A stretch of DNA of 44,580 nucleotides from RGIG9041 sp045541455 (GCA_045541455.1 JAZQJA010000054.1:1-44580); one strand, 5' to 3'; numbered from the stretch's first letter, positions 1-9,636 are shown. Program-made: numbers and translations. Notes: generated by a model not told the origin, from the letters alone.

Positions 1-1376
1 GAGACAAAAATTATAAATTTTATACTGACGCTTTAAATGCGTATTATCGTGAATTAAATTTTGTGCCCAAAGTCTATGTTGTCACATACGGTTGTCAACA
101 AAATGTTAGTGATAGTGAAATTTTAAAAGGATTTTTAAGTGAAATAGGATGTCAGTTTTGCGACAAACCTGAATTTGCTGATATTGTTGTTTTTAACACA
201 TGCGCTGTTCGCGAACACGCCGAACTTAAAGTTTATGGTAACATTGGTGCTCTTAAACCTATAAAACGAAAAAAACCAGATTTGAAAATAGCTTTATGCG
301 GATGCATGATGCAACAGGAAAAAGTTCAAAAAGATATCAAATCCAAGTATCCGTATGTCGATATTGTTTTTGGTCCGTCACTTATCTATAAATTTCCTGA
401 AATGCTATTTAAATCTGTTGTTGAAGGTAAAAAAACTTACGATAGAACAGAAAACACTGAGATCTTTGAAAATTTACCTGTAAAACGCGCAGAGAATAAT
501 AAAGCGTGGGTTACGGTCATGTATGGCTGTAATAATTTTTGCACATACTGTATAGTCCCTTATTTACGAGGAAGAGAACGAAGTAGACATATCGAACACG
601 TAATAGATGAAGTTAAAAATCTTGTGGCGGAAGGATTTAAGGATATTACATTACTCGGTCAAAATGTAAATTCTTACGGCAAAGATTTAAAATTGGGTTA
701 TGACTTTTCGGATCTTCTAATCAAACTCAATGAAATAGAAGGGGATTTTTGGATTAGATTTATGACAAGTCATCCAAAAGACTGTTCAACAAAGCTCATT
801 GATACTATGGCTTCGTGTAACAAAGTATGTAATCAGCTTCATCTTCCGTTTCAGTCGGGAAATAATCGTGTATTATCTGCAATGAATAGAAATTATACAC
901 GAGAAAAATATATTTCTCTTATCGAATATGCTAAAGAAAAAATGCCGGACATTACTATCACAAGTGATGTTATTGTTGGATTTCCCGGAGAAACTTATGA
1001 AGAATTTATGGATACACCTAAATTAGTTGAACAACTTCGATTTGATAATTTGTTTACTTTTATTTATTCGATTAGAAGCGGAACTCCTGCAGCTGAAATG
1101 TTAGAGCAAGTCCCAGCAGAAGAGAAATCGAAACGATTTGATATTTTGCTTAAAACATTGCATCCTATTTCTAAGCAAAAAAATGATTTGCTTGTAGGAA
1201 AGGTTTTAAAAGTTTTTGTTGAAGGAATAAGTAAAAGTAATAATGATGTTCTTACTGGTAAAACCGAAGGTGGTAAAACTGTAGATTTTAAAGGCAGTAA
1301 GGATTTGATAGGTGAATTTGTTAATGTAAAAATTGTTGAAAGCAAAACATGGTTTTTGATTGGTGAGTTAATTTAA
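1..1376 (+). CDS. miaB: tRNA-2-methylthio-N6-dimethylallyladenosine synthase MiaB (5' end outside window)
   Basis: Radical-SAM methylthiotransferase that adds a methylthio group to i6A37 of tRNAs; the i6A substrate is made by MiaA, encoded downstream at 6354. Numbering from the GTG at 63, the N-terminal UPF0004 domain has three cluster cysteines (C11 in TYGCQQN, C47 in NTCAVRE, C81 in CGCMMQ). The radical-SAM CX3CX2C is C156/C160/C163 (YGCNNFCTYC), and a TRAM domain ends the protein. The frame stays open from 63 back to the window edge, and the GTG at 63 has no Shine-Dalgarno sequence. The true start is therefore probably upstream, giving an N-terminal extension of at least 20 residues. Identification is secure; only the start is uncertain. 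Confidence 0.95.
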   Translation, partial: DKNYKFYTDALNAYYRELNFVPKVYVVTYGCQQNVSDSEILKGFLSEIGCQFCDKPEFADIVVFNTCAVREHAELKVYGNIGALKPIKRKKPDLKIALCGCMMQQEKVQKDIKSKYPYVDIVFGPSLIYKFPEMLFKSVVEGKKTYDRTENTEIFENLPVKRAENNKAWVTVMYGCNNFCTYCIVPYLRGRERSRHIEHVIDEVKNLVAEGFKDITLLGQNVNSYGKDLKLGYDFSDLLIKLNEIEGDFWIRFMTSHPKDCSTKLIDTMASCNKVCNQLHLPFQSGNNRVLSAMNRNYTREKYISLIEYAKEKMPDITITSDVIVGFPGETYEEFMDTPKLVEQLRFDNLFTFIYSIRSGTPAAEMLEQVPAEEKSKRFDILLKTLHPISKQKNDLLVGKVLKVFVEGISKSNNDVLTGKTEGGKTVDFKGSKDLIGEFVNVKIVESKTWFLIGELI

Positions 1377-1386
1377 GGAGTACAAG

Positions 1387-1785
1387 ATGACAGATATTAA
1401 AGAAATAATTGAAAAAACAAAGGAATTAGGTAAACTTGTAGCAGATAGTGAACAGGTTAAGTCATTTAATATTGCAAAGGCTGCGTATGATCAAAACAAA
1501 GATATTCAAGAACTTATTGGGCAATTTAATATACACAAAATGTCTATGGCAGCGCTTTCTTCACAAGAAAATCCTGATGAGGAAAGAATTAATGTGCACG
1601 AAGAAAAGTTAAAAGAAATATATGACAAGATAATGGAGTCAGAACTTATGACTAATTATCAAATAAAAAGTCAAGCAGTTGATCAATTACTTGCAGAAAT
1701 TAATAATATTTTGTCTTTTTATATTTCGGGTGAAAATCCGCAAGGATGTTCTGGTAATTGTGCAAGTTGTGGTGGATGTAAATAA
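1387..1785 (+). CDS. RicF/RicA (YlbF/YmcA)-family protein with C-terminal cysteine cluster
   Basis: Small helical protein of 132 residues in the YlbF/YmcA family. In Bacillus subtilis RicA, RicF and RicT form an Fe-S-containing complex that acts with RNase Y on mRNA maturation and affects Spo0A phosphorylation. Residues 1-112 are predicted helix-rich. The last dozen residues carry four cysteines, C121, C125, C128 and C131 (CX3CX2CX2C), suited to metal or Fe-S binding. An AGGAG overlaps the miaB stop codon and gives good spacing to the ATG. Adjacency to miaB matches B. subtilis ymcB-ymcA. I cannot decide between RicA and RicF orthology, so no symbol is given. Confidence 0.8.
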   Translation: MTDIKEIIEKTKELGKLVADSEQVKSFNIAKAAYDQNKDIQELIGQFNIHKMSMAALSSQENPDEERINVHEEKLKEIYDKIMESELMTNYQIKSQAVDQLLAEINNILSFYISGENPQGCSGNCASCGGCK

Positions 1786-1804
1786 TTTTTAGAGGTTAAT
1801 AACT

Positions 1805-4396
1805 ATGGGTAAAATTTCTCCAATGATGGAGCAATATTTTGAAATTAAGAATAACTACCCCGACTATATACTTTTGTACCGTGTGGGTGATTTTTATGAG
1901 ATGTTTTTTGATGATGCAATTACCGTCTCAAAGGAACTTGATATGACACTTACAGGAAAGGATTATGGTCAGGCTGAACGTGCACCTATGTGCGGTATGC
2001 CACACCATGCTTGTGATAGTTATATATCACGTCTTGTTTCCAACGGTCATAAGGTATGCATTTGTGAACAGGTTGAAGATCCCAAGTCAGCAAAAGGTAT
2101 TGTAAAAAGAGAGGTTGTTAAAGTTATTACCCCGGGCACTGTTACAGACGCAGATATGCTTGATTCGACCAAAAATAATTTTTTGGCATCAATCGTCATT
2201 CGCTATGACGTATTATCTCTTTGCTTTGCTGATGTTTCAACAGGAGAAATTTTTTCTACTCATATTGAAAATTATAATGAGCAGGATATTATAAATGAAC
2301 TATGTAAATTTTCACCGAGTGAAGTTTTGGTGAGCGAAGATGTTATTATGCTAAAAAATGTTATGCAATATTGCAAAGAGCGACTAAACGCTCTGATTTC
2401 ATCTTGTGATATTAATTATAATATTTCGGATATTGCATCATCTGTGCTAAAACATTTTTCTGTTACCGCCTTGACGGATATCGAAATTGAAAATGAATCT
2501 CAACTTATATCTCTATATAATATTCTATCTTATGTATCAAGTACACAAAAATGTGATATAGGTTACATGAATAAACTTGAGGTATACTCTAAAACCCAAT
2601 TTATGCAGCTTGATCTTAGCACTAGAAGAAATTTAGAAATTACTGAGAGTATGCGCCATGGAACAAAACAAGGTTCTCTTATTAATGTGCTTGATAAAAC
2701 CAAGACATCTATGGGAAGCAGAAAGCTTAGGACATTGCTTGAACGACCGCTTGTAAATGTAGTTGAAATTAATAAAAGACTTTTAGCAGTCGATGAACTT
2801 AAAAACAATATTATCGACAGAGAAGAAATGGCTTATTGTCTTAAAAATATTAATGATCTAGAACGTTTAATGACAAGGCTTATGCTTGGCTCTGGTAATG
2901 CGAAGGATTTATTGGCATTTAAAAATGCTTTTGCTCAATTTCCTATTATTAAACGCGATCTTTCTAAGTTTAATTCAAAATTGCTGGAAAATTTAAATGA
3001 TTCGATAGTAGAACAAAATGATCTTTGTGATCTTATCAATAGCGCAATTGTTGATAACCCTCCCTATACAGTAAAAGAAGGTGGGTTATTAAAAGACGGT
3101 TTTGATGAATTGGTAGATGAAAACAGAACTTTAATGAGAGATGCCAAATTTTTGATAGCAAAGTTGGAGGCTTCAGAAAGAGAGGCAACTGGTATAAAAT
3201 CATTAAAAATCGGTTACAACAGGGTTTTTGGTTATTATATAGAGGTTACCAAACTTTATTATGATTTAATTCCGGAACATTATATAAGAAAGCAAACCCT
3301 GGCCAATTGTGAACGTTTTATAACAGAAGAACTTAAGGAAATGGAAACAAAAATTCTTTATGCTTCTGAAAGAGTGCAAGCAAGAGAATATGAGATATTT
3401 TGTGGAATACGCGAAAAAGTAAAAAATAAGTTTTCCGAAATCAAAAAAACAAGCGAAGCTATTGCGATGTTGGATGTTCTAATATCACTTGCACTTGTAG
3501 CGCAACAAAATAATTATGTGTGTCCGGAAATTGATATGAGTGATGAGATTGATATTATCGAAGGACGACACCCGGTTGTAGAAACAGTTATTAAAGATAC
3601 TATATTTGTGCCAAACGATTTGCATCTTGATAAAGAAAAAAACCGTATGATCATTTTAACCGGTCCAAATATGGCAGGTAAATCTACATATATGAGACAG
3701 AATGCGATGATTATACTAATGGCTCAGATCGGCTCTTTTGTTCCTGCTAAAAGTGCTCGTATAGGTGTTGTAGATAAAATTTTCACTCGAGTCGGAGCCT
3801 CAGATGATTTGGCTTCTGGTCAATCTACTTTTATGTTAGAAATGTTAGAGGTTGCAAATATATTGAAAAATGCAACATCAAAAAGTTTTTTGGTTTTCGA
3901 TGAAATTGGCAGAGGAACCTCAACCTATGATGGTATGAGTATTGCTAAAGCTGTTGTTGAATATGTTGTAAATAAAAAGAAAATAGGGGCCAAAACCCTA
4001 TTTGCAACGCATTATCACGAATTATGTGAACTTGCAGACACAGTAGACGGTGTGGTAAACTTCAATGTAGCGGTAAAAAAACGCGGTGATAATATAGTAT
4101 TTTTGAAAAAAATAGTTCCAGGTGGAACAGATGACAGTTTTGGCATCGAAGTCGCTGCTTTGGCTGGCGTTGATAATTGGATTGTAAAACGCGCAAAAGA
4201 AATATTGAAAGAACTTGAAACAGATGGAAAAATTAAAATAATTACTAAGGTTGAGAGTAGCGATGCGCAAATTTCACTATGTGATATAAATTCAACTGAA
4301 ATATTAGAAAAACTAAAATCAATTGATATCACCACAATAACACCTATTGAGGCTATGTCAATACTTTATGAATTATCGAATAAGGCAAAAGGATAG
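1805..4396 (+). CDS. mutS: DNA mismatch repair protein MutS
   Basis: MutS binds mismatches and small loops and, as an ATP-driven clamp, recruits MutL. At 863 residues it is full length. The N-terminal mismatch-recognition motif GDFYEMF places the wedging Phe at F30 and its partner Glu at E32. The ATPase has Walker A GPNMAGKS at 620-627 and Walker B with D699/E700 followed by GRGTSTYDG. The C-terminal helix-turn-helix dimer region follows. AGAGG lies upstream of the ATG. mutL begins 5 nt after the stop codon, so the two repair proteins are probably co-translated from one mRNA. Confidence 0.98.
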   Translation: MGKISPMMEQYFEIKNNYPDYILLYRVGDFYEMFFDDAITVSKELDMTLTGKDYGQAERAPMCGMPHHACDSYISRLVSNGHKVCICEQVEDPKSAKGIVKREVVKVITPGTVTDADMLDSTKNNFLASIVIRYDVLSLCFADVSTGEIFSTHIENYNEQDIINELCKFSPSEVLVSEDVIMLKNVMQYCKERLNALISSCDINYNISDIASSVLKHFSVTALTDIEIENESQLISLYNILSYVSSTQKCDIGYMNKLEVYSKTQFMQLDLSTRRNLEITESMRHGTKQGSLINVLDKTKTSMGSRKLRTLLERPLVNVVEINKRLLAVDELKNNIIDREEMAYCLKNINDLERLMTRLMLGSGNAKDLLAFKNAFAQFPIIKRDLSKFNSKLLENLNDSIVEQNDLCDLINSAIVDNPPYTVKEGGLLKDGFDELVDENRTLMRDAKFLIAKLEASEREATGIKSLKIGYNRVFGYYIEVTKLYYDLIPEHYIRKQTLANCERFITEELKEMETKILYASERVQAREYEIFCGIREKVKNKFSEIKKTSEAIAMLDVLISLALVAQQNNYVCPEIDMSDEIDIIEGRHPVVETVIKDTIFVPNDLHLDKEKNRMIILTGPNMAGKSTYMRQNAMIILMAQIGSFVPAKSARIGVVDKIFTRVGASDDLASGQSTFMLEMLEVANILKNATSKSFLVFDEIGRGTSTYDGMSIAKAVVEYVVNKKKIGAKTLFATHYHELCELADTVDGVVNFNVAVKKRGDNIVFLKKIVPGGTDDSFGIEVAALAGVDNWIVKRAKEILKELETDGKIKIITKVESSDAQISLCDINSTEILEKLKSIDITTITPIEAMSILYELSNKAKG

Positions 4397-4401
4397 GTTT
4401 A

Positions 4402-6354
4402 ATGAAGCATATAAATGTACTTGATAGAAATTTATCAAATATGATTGCTGCCGGAGAGGTTGTTGAGCGTCCTGCCAGTGCTGTAAAAGAACTTGTTGAA
4501 AATTCTATAGACAGTGGTGCCAAAGCTATTACCGTTGAAATTAAAAAAGGTGGAAAAAGTTATATAAGGGTCACTGATAATGGCTGCGGTATGTCAAGAT
4601 ATGATGCACAAAATTGTTTTTTAAGACATGCAACAAGCAAAATAAGTACTGTGAAAGATTTGTTTAATATTTCAACCATGGGTTTTAGAGGTGAAGCACT
4701 TGCTGCTATTTCTGCTGTATCAAAAGTAGAATTATTGACTTTTGATAACAAAACCCAGTATGGAACCAGAGTCATGATAAACGGCGGCAACGAAATTCTA
4801 TGTGAGGATGTTGGCGTACCTGTTGGTACTACAATGATTGTCAGAGACTTGTTTTACAATACTCCTGCCAGAATGAATTTTATGAAAAAAGATGCAACTG
4901 AAACTGCAGCGGTTGTATCTCTTATAAATAAGTTTGCAGTTGGTAATCCCAATATATCGTTTAAGCTCATCGTAGATAATAAACAGGTGCTGATGACTGA
5001 TAGTAATTCTTCATATAAAGATGTTGTATTTTCGGTATTTGGTTCAGAAATCAGCGAACAATTATTTGAAATTGATAGAAAAGAGGATAACACTGCGATC
5101 ATAGGTTTTGCTGCATCTCCTAAATGTAGCAGATCAAACAGAAACTATCAATATTTTTATGTTAATGATAGAATTGTCAAAAGTAAAACTATTACTGCAG
5201 CTGTGGATAGGGCATATAAAAATTTGCTTATGAATGGAAAATATGCTGTTGTAATTATTAATTTAAAATTGCCTTACGACAGTGTTGATGTTAATGTGCA
5301 TCCTACAAAAACTGAAGTTAAATTTAAAAATGAAAATAATGTATTTAATTTGGTGTATTACGCAATAAAAACTGCATTAGAAAAAGAACACCAAATGAAT
5401 GAAGAGGTAACCAAATTCACTGAAACTTCATACAATCACTTTGAATTTGATGAGTCAATTGAAGAACCGACAAATATCAGCTTTTCTTTTTTGAACACTC
5501 CTGTTAAATTATCTAACGACGATACTAATGTTGATGAAATAAAATACGAGAGTATCAATAATTACAGTGATGCAATTTCTACACCAAATCTTTTTCCAAA
5601 ATATGAAGCGACCGGAATAGGTGCATCATTAATGGATTCAGGATATTTTGACTCATTTGATGGTGATAATGATGAAAAATCATTTTATAGTTATTCTAAT
5701 AAAAAGGAAATTGCTGAAAAAGAACTGTCAAAAGCAATTAAGGACGAACTGAATGATACATATCTTATGAAAGATAGTATTCCATTTAGATATGTTGGAG
5801 AACTTTTTAAAACTTACATAATAATTGAATGCACATCAAGTTATTTTTTAATTGACAAGCATGCAGCACACGAACGTATATTGTTTGATAAAATTTACGA
5901 GCGCTACTTAAATGATGATAATTATAGTCAAACTTTAATGTTTAATACTCCCATATCATTGTCACCCGAAGAAGGTGCGTTAGCGAGAGAACATTCTGAC
6001 AAACTTTATAGAATGGGTTATGTTTTTGATGATTTTGGAGATTATGATGTAATAGTACGCTGCGTACCTTATATGATTTCGCCTGCAGATGTTTCTGCTT
6101 CTTTTACTGAAATACTGTCAATTCTTGCAGAAAACGGTGAAATAGGATTGACTGAATTTGAAAATAAAGCGATTAAAACGCTTGCTTGTAAAGCAGCAAT
6201 TAAAGCAGGATTTGAAAGTTCTGGACAAGAACTGGAAAACTTTGTACAACAACTATTAGAAAATAGGGATGTTAAATATTGTCCACATGGTAGACCTATT
6301 TTTTGCGAATTTACAAAAGAAAGTATTGAAAAGGCATTCAAAAGGATTGTATAA
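4402..6354 (+). CDS. mutL: DNA mismatch repair endonuclease MutL
   Basis: MutL couples mismatch recognition by MutS to strand incision. The N-terminal GHKL ATPase shows E30/N34 (ELVENS), D59 in DNGCGM, RHATSKI and GFRGEAL. A linker of low conservation spans about 335-465. The C-terminal metal-dependent nickase domain has D485-K-H-A-x-x-E491 (DKHAAHE), ACKAAIKAG and CPHGRP. Such an intact nuclease site is expected in organisms lacking MutH-directed repair. The canonical DQHA is DKHA here and the following E is D. Length is 650 aa. The stop codon overlaps the miaA start (TAATG). Confidence 0.98.
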   Translation: MKHINVLDRNLSNMIAAGEVVERPASAVKELVENSIDSGAKAITVEIKKGGKSYIRVTDNGCGMSRYDAQNCFLRHATSKISTVKDLFNISTMGFRGEALAAISAVSKVELLTFDNKTQYGTRVMINGGNEILCEDVGVPVGTTMIVRDLFYNTPARMNFMKKDATETAAVVSLINKFAVGNPNISFKLIVDNKQVLMTDSNSSYKDVVFSVFGSEISEQLFEIDRKEDNTAIIGFAASPKCSRSNRNYQYFYVNDRIVKSKTITAAVDRAYKNLLMNGKYAVVIINLKLPYDSVDVNVHPTKTEVKFKNENNVFNLVYYAIKTALEKEHQMNEEVTKFTETSYNHFEFDESIEEPTNISFSFLNTPVKLSNDDTNVDEIKYESINNYSDAISTPNLFPKYEATGIGASLMDSGYFDSFDGDNDEKSFYSYSNKKEIAEKELSKAIKDELNDTYLMKDSIPFRYVGELFKTYIIIECTSSYFLIDKHAAHERILFDKIYERYLNDDNYSQTLMFNTPISLSPEEGALAREHSDKLYRMGYVFDDFGDYDVIVRCVPYMISPADVSASFTEILSILAENGEIGLTEFENKAIKTLACKAAIKAGFESSGQELENFVQQLLENRDVKYCPHGRPIFCEFTKESIEKAFKRIV

Positions 6355-7310
6355 TGTCTGATTTATTAGATGTGATTGTTATTTGCGGCCCAACTGCTTC
6401 GGGTAAAACTTCGCTGTCTATTGAAATGGCAAAAAGAATTAACGCCGAAATAGTATCAGCAGATTCAATGCAAATATATAAAGAAATGAAAATCGGAACG
6501 GCAAAGCCAGATAAATATGAAATGGATGATATACCTCATCATTTATTTGACATAGTGTCTGTTACCAAAGATTTTAATGTTGCCAAATATGTAGAATATG
6601 CTTCTCAAGCTATTAATGAAATACATTTACGCAAGAAGAATGTAATTATTGTTGGTGGGACAGGTCTTTATATTGATAGTTTAGTAAATAATATTGACTT
6701 TTTTGACATTGAAACTGATTTGAAATACAGAGAACAATTAACAGAACTTGCAAAGGCTAAAGGTGGAGAGTATCTCAAATTACAACTATCAGAAGTAGAT
6801 CCTGAAACTGCATCAAAATTGCACAAAAACGATATAAAACGAATTGTGCGTGCACTAGAAGTGTTTCATAGTACGGGACTACCTATTTCTAAATTTCAAA
6901 AATTAAGCAAAAGAAATCGAAAATATAATGTTACGTATATTGGTTTAAATTATGACAATAGAGAAACACTTTACAATAGAATCAATACACGTGTAGATAG
7001 AATGATAGACGGTGGTTTAATCGATGAATGTAAATCCTTACTGGGTTTAAATTTATCAGACACCGCAAAAGCAGCAATTGGATACAGCGATATTTTTGCA
7101 TATTTGAACGGTGAGATTTCTCTTGACGATGCTATTTTCTATATTAAGCAGAAATCAAGGCGCTATGCCAAACGGCAACTAACTTGGTTTAGACGCAATC
7201 AAGAAATTAAATGGTTTTATCCAGATAGATATGAAAAAGAAGTTGATTTGTTTAATGATTGCTATGATTATATACAAAAAAGTGGAGTAACAGATGAGGT
7301 TAAAATTTGA
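6354..7310 (+). CDS. miaA: tRNA dimethylallyltransferase MiaA
   Basis: Transfers a dimethylallyl group from DMAPP to A37 of tRNAs reading UNN codons; the product is the substrate of MiaB at the start of this run. The P-loop CGPTASGKTS is near the N-terminus, followed by the conserved SADSMQIYKEM substrate region and the IVGGTGLYI motif. Length is 318 aa, usual for the family. Its start shares one base with the mutL stop codon, and its end overlaps the next gene by 17 nt. DMAPP comes from the MEP pathway, two enzymes of which (dxr, ispG) are encoded later in the window. Confidence 0.97.
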   Translation: MSDLLDVIVICGPTASGKTSLSIEMAKRINAEIVSADSMQIYKEMKIGTAKPDKYEMDDIPHHLFDIVSVTKDFNVAKYVEYASQAINEIHLRKKNVIIVGGTGLYIDSLVNNIDFFDIETDLKYREQLTELAKAKGGEYLKLQLSEVDPETASKLHKNDIKRIVRALEVFHSTGLPISKFQKLSKRNRKYNVTYIGLNYDNRETLYNRINTRVDRMIDGGLIDECKSLLGLNLSDTAKAAIGYSDIFAYLNGEISLDDAIFYIKQKSRRYAKRQLTWFRRNQEIKWFYPDRYEKEVDLFNDCYDYIQKSGVTDEVKI

Positions 7311-8514
7311 TTTAATTAGATTTTTAATAGTTGTTTTTTTGATCTTCTTGATTTGTGTAGGTATATATCAAGTTTATAATTATCTTTACAAGGCCGTAGC
7401 AACTGAATTTGCCGTTGAAATTGCTTGTGAGGATATTGTAAAAACAACTGGATATTTTGTTAGAGATGAGTCTGTTATAAAAAGCGGTAGTTCTAAGTAT
7501 ATTGATCTCGTTATTGGAGATGGGGACAAGGTTTCTAAAAATGGTACAATTGCAAATGTGTACTCAAGCGAAAATGCAGCTAAAATTCAAACTCAAATAA
7601 GGGAACTGCAAACAAAAATAGATGAATTTGAAGCTGTAATATCAGCAAGTTCAAATTATCTTGAGGAAACATCTTATTCCCCGGAAATAAAAAAAGGGAT
7701 TTTAAATTTAACATTAAACGCTTCGAATGGTGAATATACAACTGCATTTGAGTCAGCCTCAGAGTTTGTTACAAGCGTAACAAAAGAAAAAATAGCAAAT
7801 GGTGAAATTACTGACTATTCTTCAAAACTCGAACAATTGCAAGATGAAATGAAAAAACTAAAGAAACAGTCAACTGCAGTTACAAATTATATAACATCTG
7901 CCAGTTCTGGTTATTTTTCATATAAAATCGATGGGTGCGAAAATCTACTTAATATGTCTATGACTGATGATTTTAATGCATCGACTTTTGAAAACATAAA
8001 GAATATTTGCAACGGCGAACAAACAATGCCTAATGGTATAGGTAAGGTTGTAAATGGTAGTGAATGGCGAGTGTGTTTTAAAGCAGATTCAACAAAATTT
8101 GATAAAATTGAAAAGGGCGATAGCATTAATATAAGAATACCGTCTGTAACTGATAGTGTTATAAAATGTTCTGTTATAGAACTGTTTGAGGAAAACTATG
8201 AAGTTTATGTTGTTTTACAATCAAATATGGTTACAGGACATTTGCTTTCGCAGAGAGTTTGCGAAATTGATATTATTATTGATTCGCATAAAGGATTAAG
8301 AGTTGATAAAAATGCACTAAGAAAAATTGATGGTGTTGAAGGAGTTTTTGTTAAGTCAAATGGAATTTTAAAGTATAGGGAAGTCGATGTACTTTATATA
8401 GGTTCAACTTATGCTGTGATCAAATATAATATTTTAGATAAGTCTTCTGTTCAAGTTTATGATGAAATTGTAGTTAAAGGTTCCGATTTATATGACAAGA
8501 AGGTGATTTCGTGA
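7294..8514 (+). CDS. HlyD-fold membrane-anchored protein, function unknown
   Basis: A 406-residue protein with one N-terminal transmembrane segment at about 9-31 and a large extracytoplasmic part. It starts with a lipoyl/biotinyl-like beta region, followed by charged helical, probably coiled-coil segments around 95-115 and 170-200. A second beta-rich part (about 245-400) has the look of RND/HlyD adaptor barrel domains. HlyD adaptors bridge an inner-membrane exporter to outer components, yet no transporter gene lies nearby. The gene overlaps miaA by 17 nt and yggS by 4 nt, so it is translated with the division cluster (sepF, yggT, divIVA). A cell-envelope role is inferred from position only. 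Confidence 0.6.
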   Translation: MRLKFDLIRFLIVVFLIFLICVGIYQVYNYLYKAVATEFAVEIACEDIVKTTGYFVRDESVIKSGSSKYIDLVIGDGDKVSKNGTIANVYSSENAAKIQTQIRELQTKIDEFEAVISASSNYLEETSYSPEIKKGILNLTLNASNGEYTTAFESASEFVTSVTKEKIANGEITDYSSKLEQLQDEMKKLKKQSTAVTNYITSASSGYFSYKIDGCENLLNMSMTDDFNASTFENIKNICNGEQTMPNGIGKVVNGSEWRVCFKADSTKFDKIEKGDSINIRIPSVTDSVIKCSVIELFEENYEVYVVLQSNMVTGHLLSQRVCEIDIIIDSHKGLRVDKNALRKIDGVEGVFVKSNGILKYREVDVLYIGSTYAVIKYNILDKSSVQVYDEIVVKGSDLYDKKVIS

Positions 8515-9191
8515 GAGATACATTAAAAGAAAATGTGCATTGTTTTGTTGAATTGGCACAACAAAATAACGTTAAATTAATAGCGGTTACTAAAACCATA
8601 CCTGTAGATATTATTAATACCGCGATCTCTTATGGAATTACTGCAATTGGTGAAAATCGAGTTCAAGAGTTACTTGATAAGTATGAATTACTAAATAAAA
8701 ATGGAATAGAAATACATCTTATTGGCCATTTACAGACAAATAAAGTTAAGTACATAATTGACAAGGTTGATCTTATACATTCAGTTGATAGCTTAAAATT
8801 GGCAAACGAGATAAATAAGCATGCAAAAAGAATTAATAAAGTTCAAAATGTATTAGTGCAGGTTAACGTTTCCAAAGAGGTGAGTAAGGGTGGTGTTGAT
8901 CCGGAATCTCTCACAGAATTACTTGTAAATTTATCTCAACTTTCTAACATTAAAGTGTGTGGATTAATGTGTATTCCGCTGCCACAAGAAATTTCCGGTG
9001 ATAACAGTGTATATTTTGCACAATTACATAAAATGCTTGTTGACAATAACAATAAAAATATAGATAATATTAATATGGATATACTTTCTATGGGTATGTC
9101 ATCCGATTATTTAACAGCTATTAAGTGCGGATCTAATATGATAAGGGTTGGCACAAAAATATTTGGAAAAAGAAATTATACGGAGGTATAA
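8511..9191 (+). CDS. YggS/YlmE family pyridoxal 5'-phosphate-binding homeostasis protein
   Basis: Single-domain PLP-binding TIM-barrel protein (COG0325) implicated in vitamin B6 and amino-acid homeostasis; no catalytic activity is established. The PLP lysine is K28 in AVTK. Conserved GENRVQE, HLIGHLQTNK and the C-terminal GMSSDY and IRVGTKIFG motifs (the phosphate-binding region) are present. Length is 226 aa. The GTG start at 8511 overlaps the upstream TGA and is preceded by AAGGTGAT at good spacing. Position directly before sepF matches ylmE-ylmF of Bacillus. Confidence 0.93.
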   Translation: MRDTLKENVHCFVELAQQNNVKLIAVTKTIPVDIINTAISYGITAIGENRVQELLDKYELLNKNGIEIHLIGHLQTNKVKYIIDKVDLIHSVDSLKLANEINKHAKRINKVQNVLVQVNVSKEVSKGGVDPESLTELLVNLSQLSNIKVCGLMCIPLPQEISGDNSVYFAQLHKMLVDNNNKNIDNINMDILSMGMSSDYLTAIKCGSNMIRVGTKIFGKRNYTEV

Positions 9192-9193
9192 AA

Positions 9194-9634
9194 ATGAGTT
9201 TACTTGATCAATTAAAAAAATTTGCAGGTGTTACTGGCGAGGAAGAGGGAGAAGATGTAGGTTATGATCCTATAATTGATATTGCATCTGATGATTCTGA
9301 GGGTAAAAAACACACTCAGCCTAAAAAAGATAAAAATTATATGAATATTAATACAACGGCTCAACTACAGGTTATTCTTGTAAAGCCGGAGGAATTTGAG
9401 GATGCACAAGACATAGCAGACAATCTGATTTCTAAGAGAACAGTATTATTAAATATTGAAAATCTCAACAAAGATTTATCAAGGCGGCTTATTGATTTTC
9501 TTAGTGGTGTTGCTTATGCACAAGGTGGCAATATTAAACGCGTAGCCAATAGAACATATATTATAACTCCTTATAATGTTGATATACTTGGTGATGTTTT
9601 AGACGGGCTTAATCCCGACAGTTTTGAATTTTAA
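9194..9634 (+). CDS. sepF: Cell division protein SepF
   Basis: SepF polymerises into rings that tether and align FtsZ filaments at the septal membrane. The N-terminal residues 1-14 (MSLLDQLKKF onward) form an amphipathic membrane-binding helix, followed by an acidic flexible linker to about residue 50. The C-terminal SepF core (about 58-146) contains VILVKPEEFEDAQDIAD and FLSGVAYAQGG. Length is 146 aa. It sits 2 nt after yggS and 2 nt before yggT, the standard ylm order. Confidence 0.95.
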   Translation: MSLLDQLKKFAGVTGEEEGEDVGYDPIIDIASDDSEGKKHTQPKKDKNYMNINTTAQLQVILVKPEEFEDAQDIADNLISKRTVLLNIENLNKDLSRRLIDFLSGVAYAQGGNIKRVANRTYIITPYNVDILGDVLDGLNPDSFEF

Positions 9635-9636
9635 TT

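Noticed and set aside
5854..5895. Defective MutL endonuclease because of DKHA instead of DQHA
   Set aside because: The acidic, His and Glu residues and the ACKAA and CPHGRP motifs remain, and DKHA variants are, to my knowledge, usual in Clostridia.
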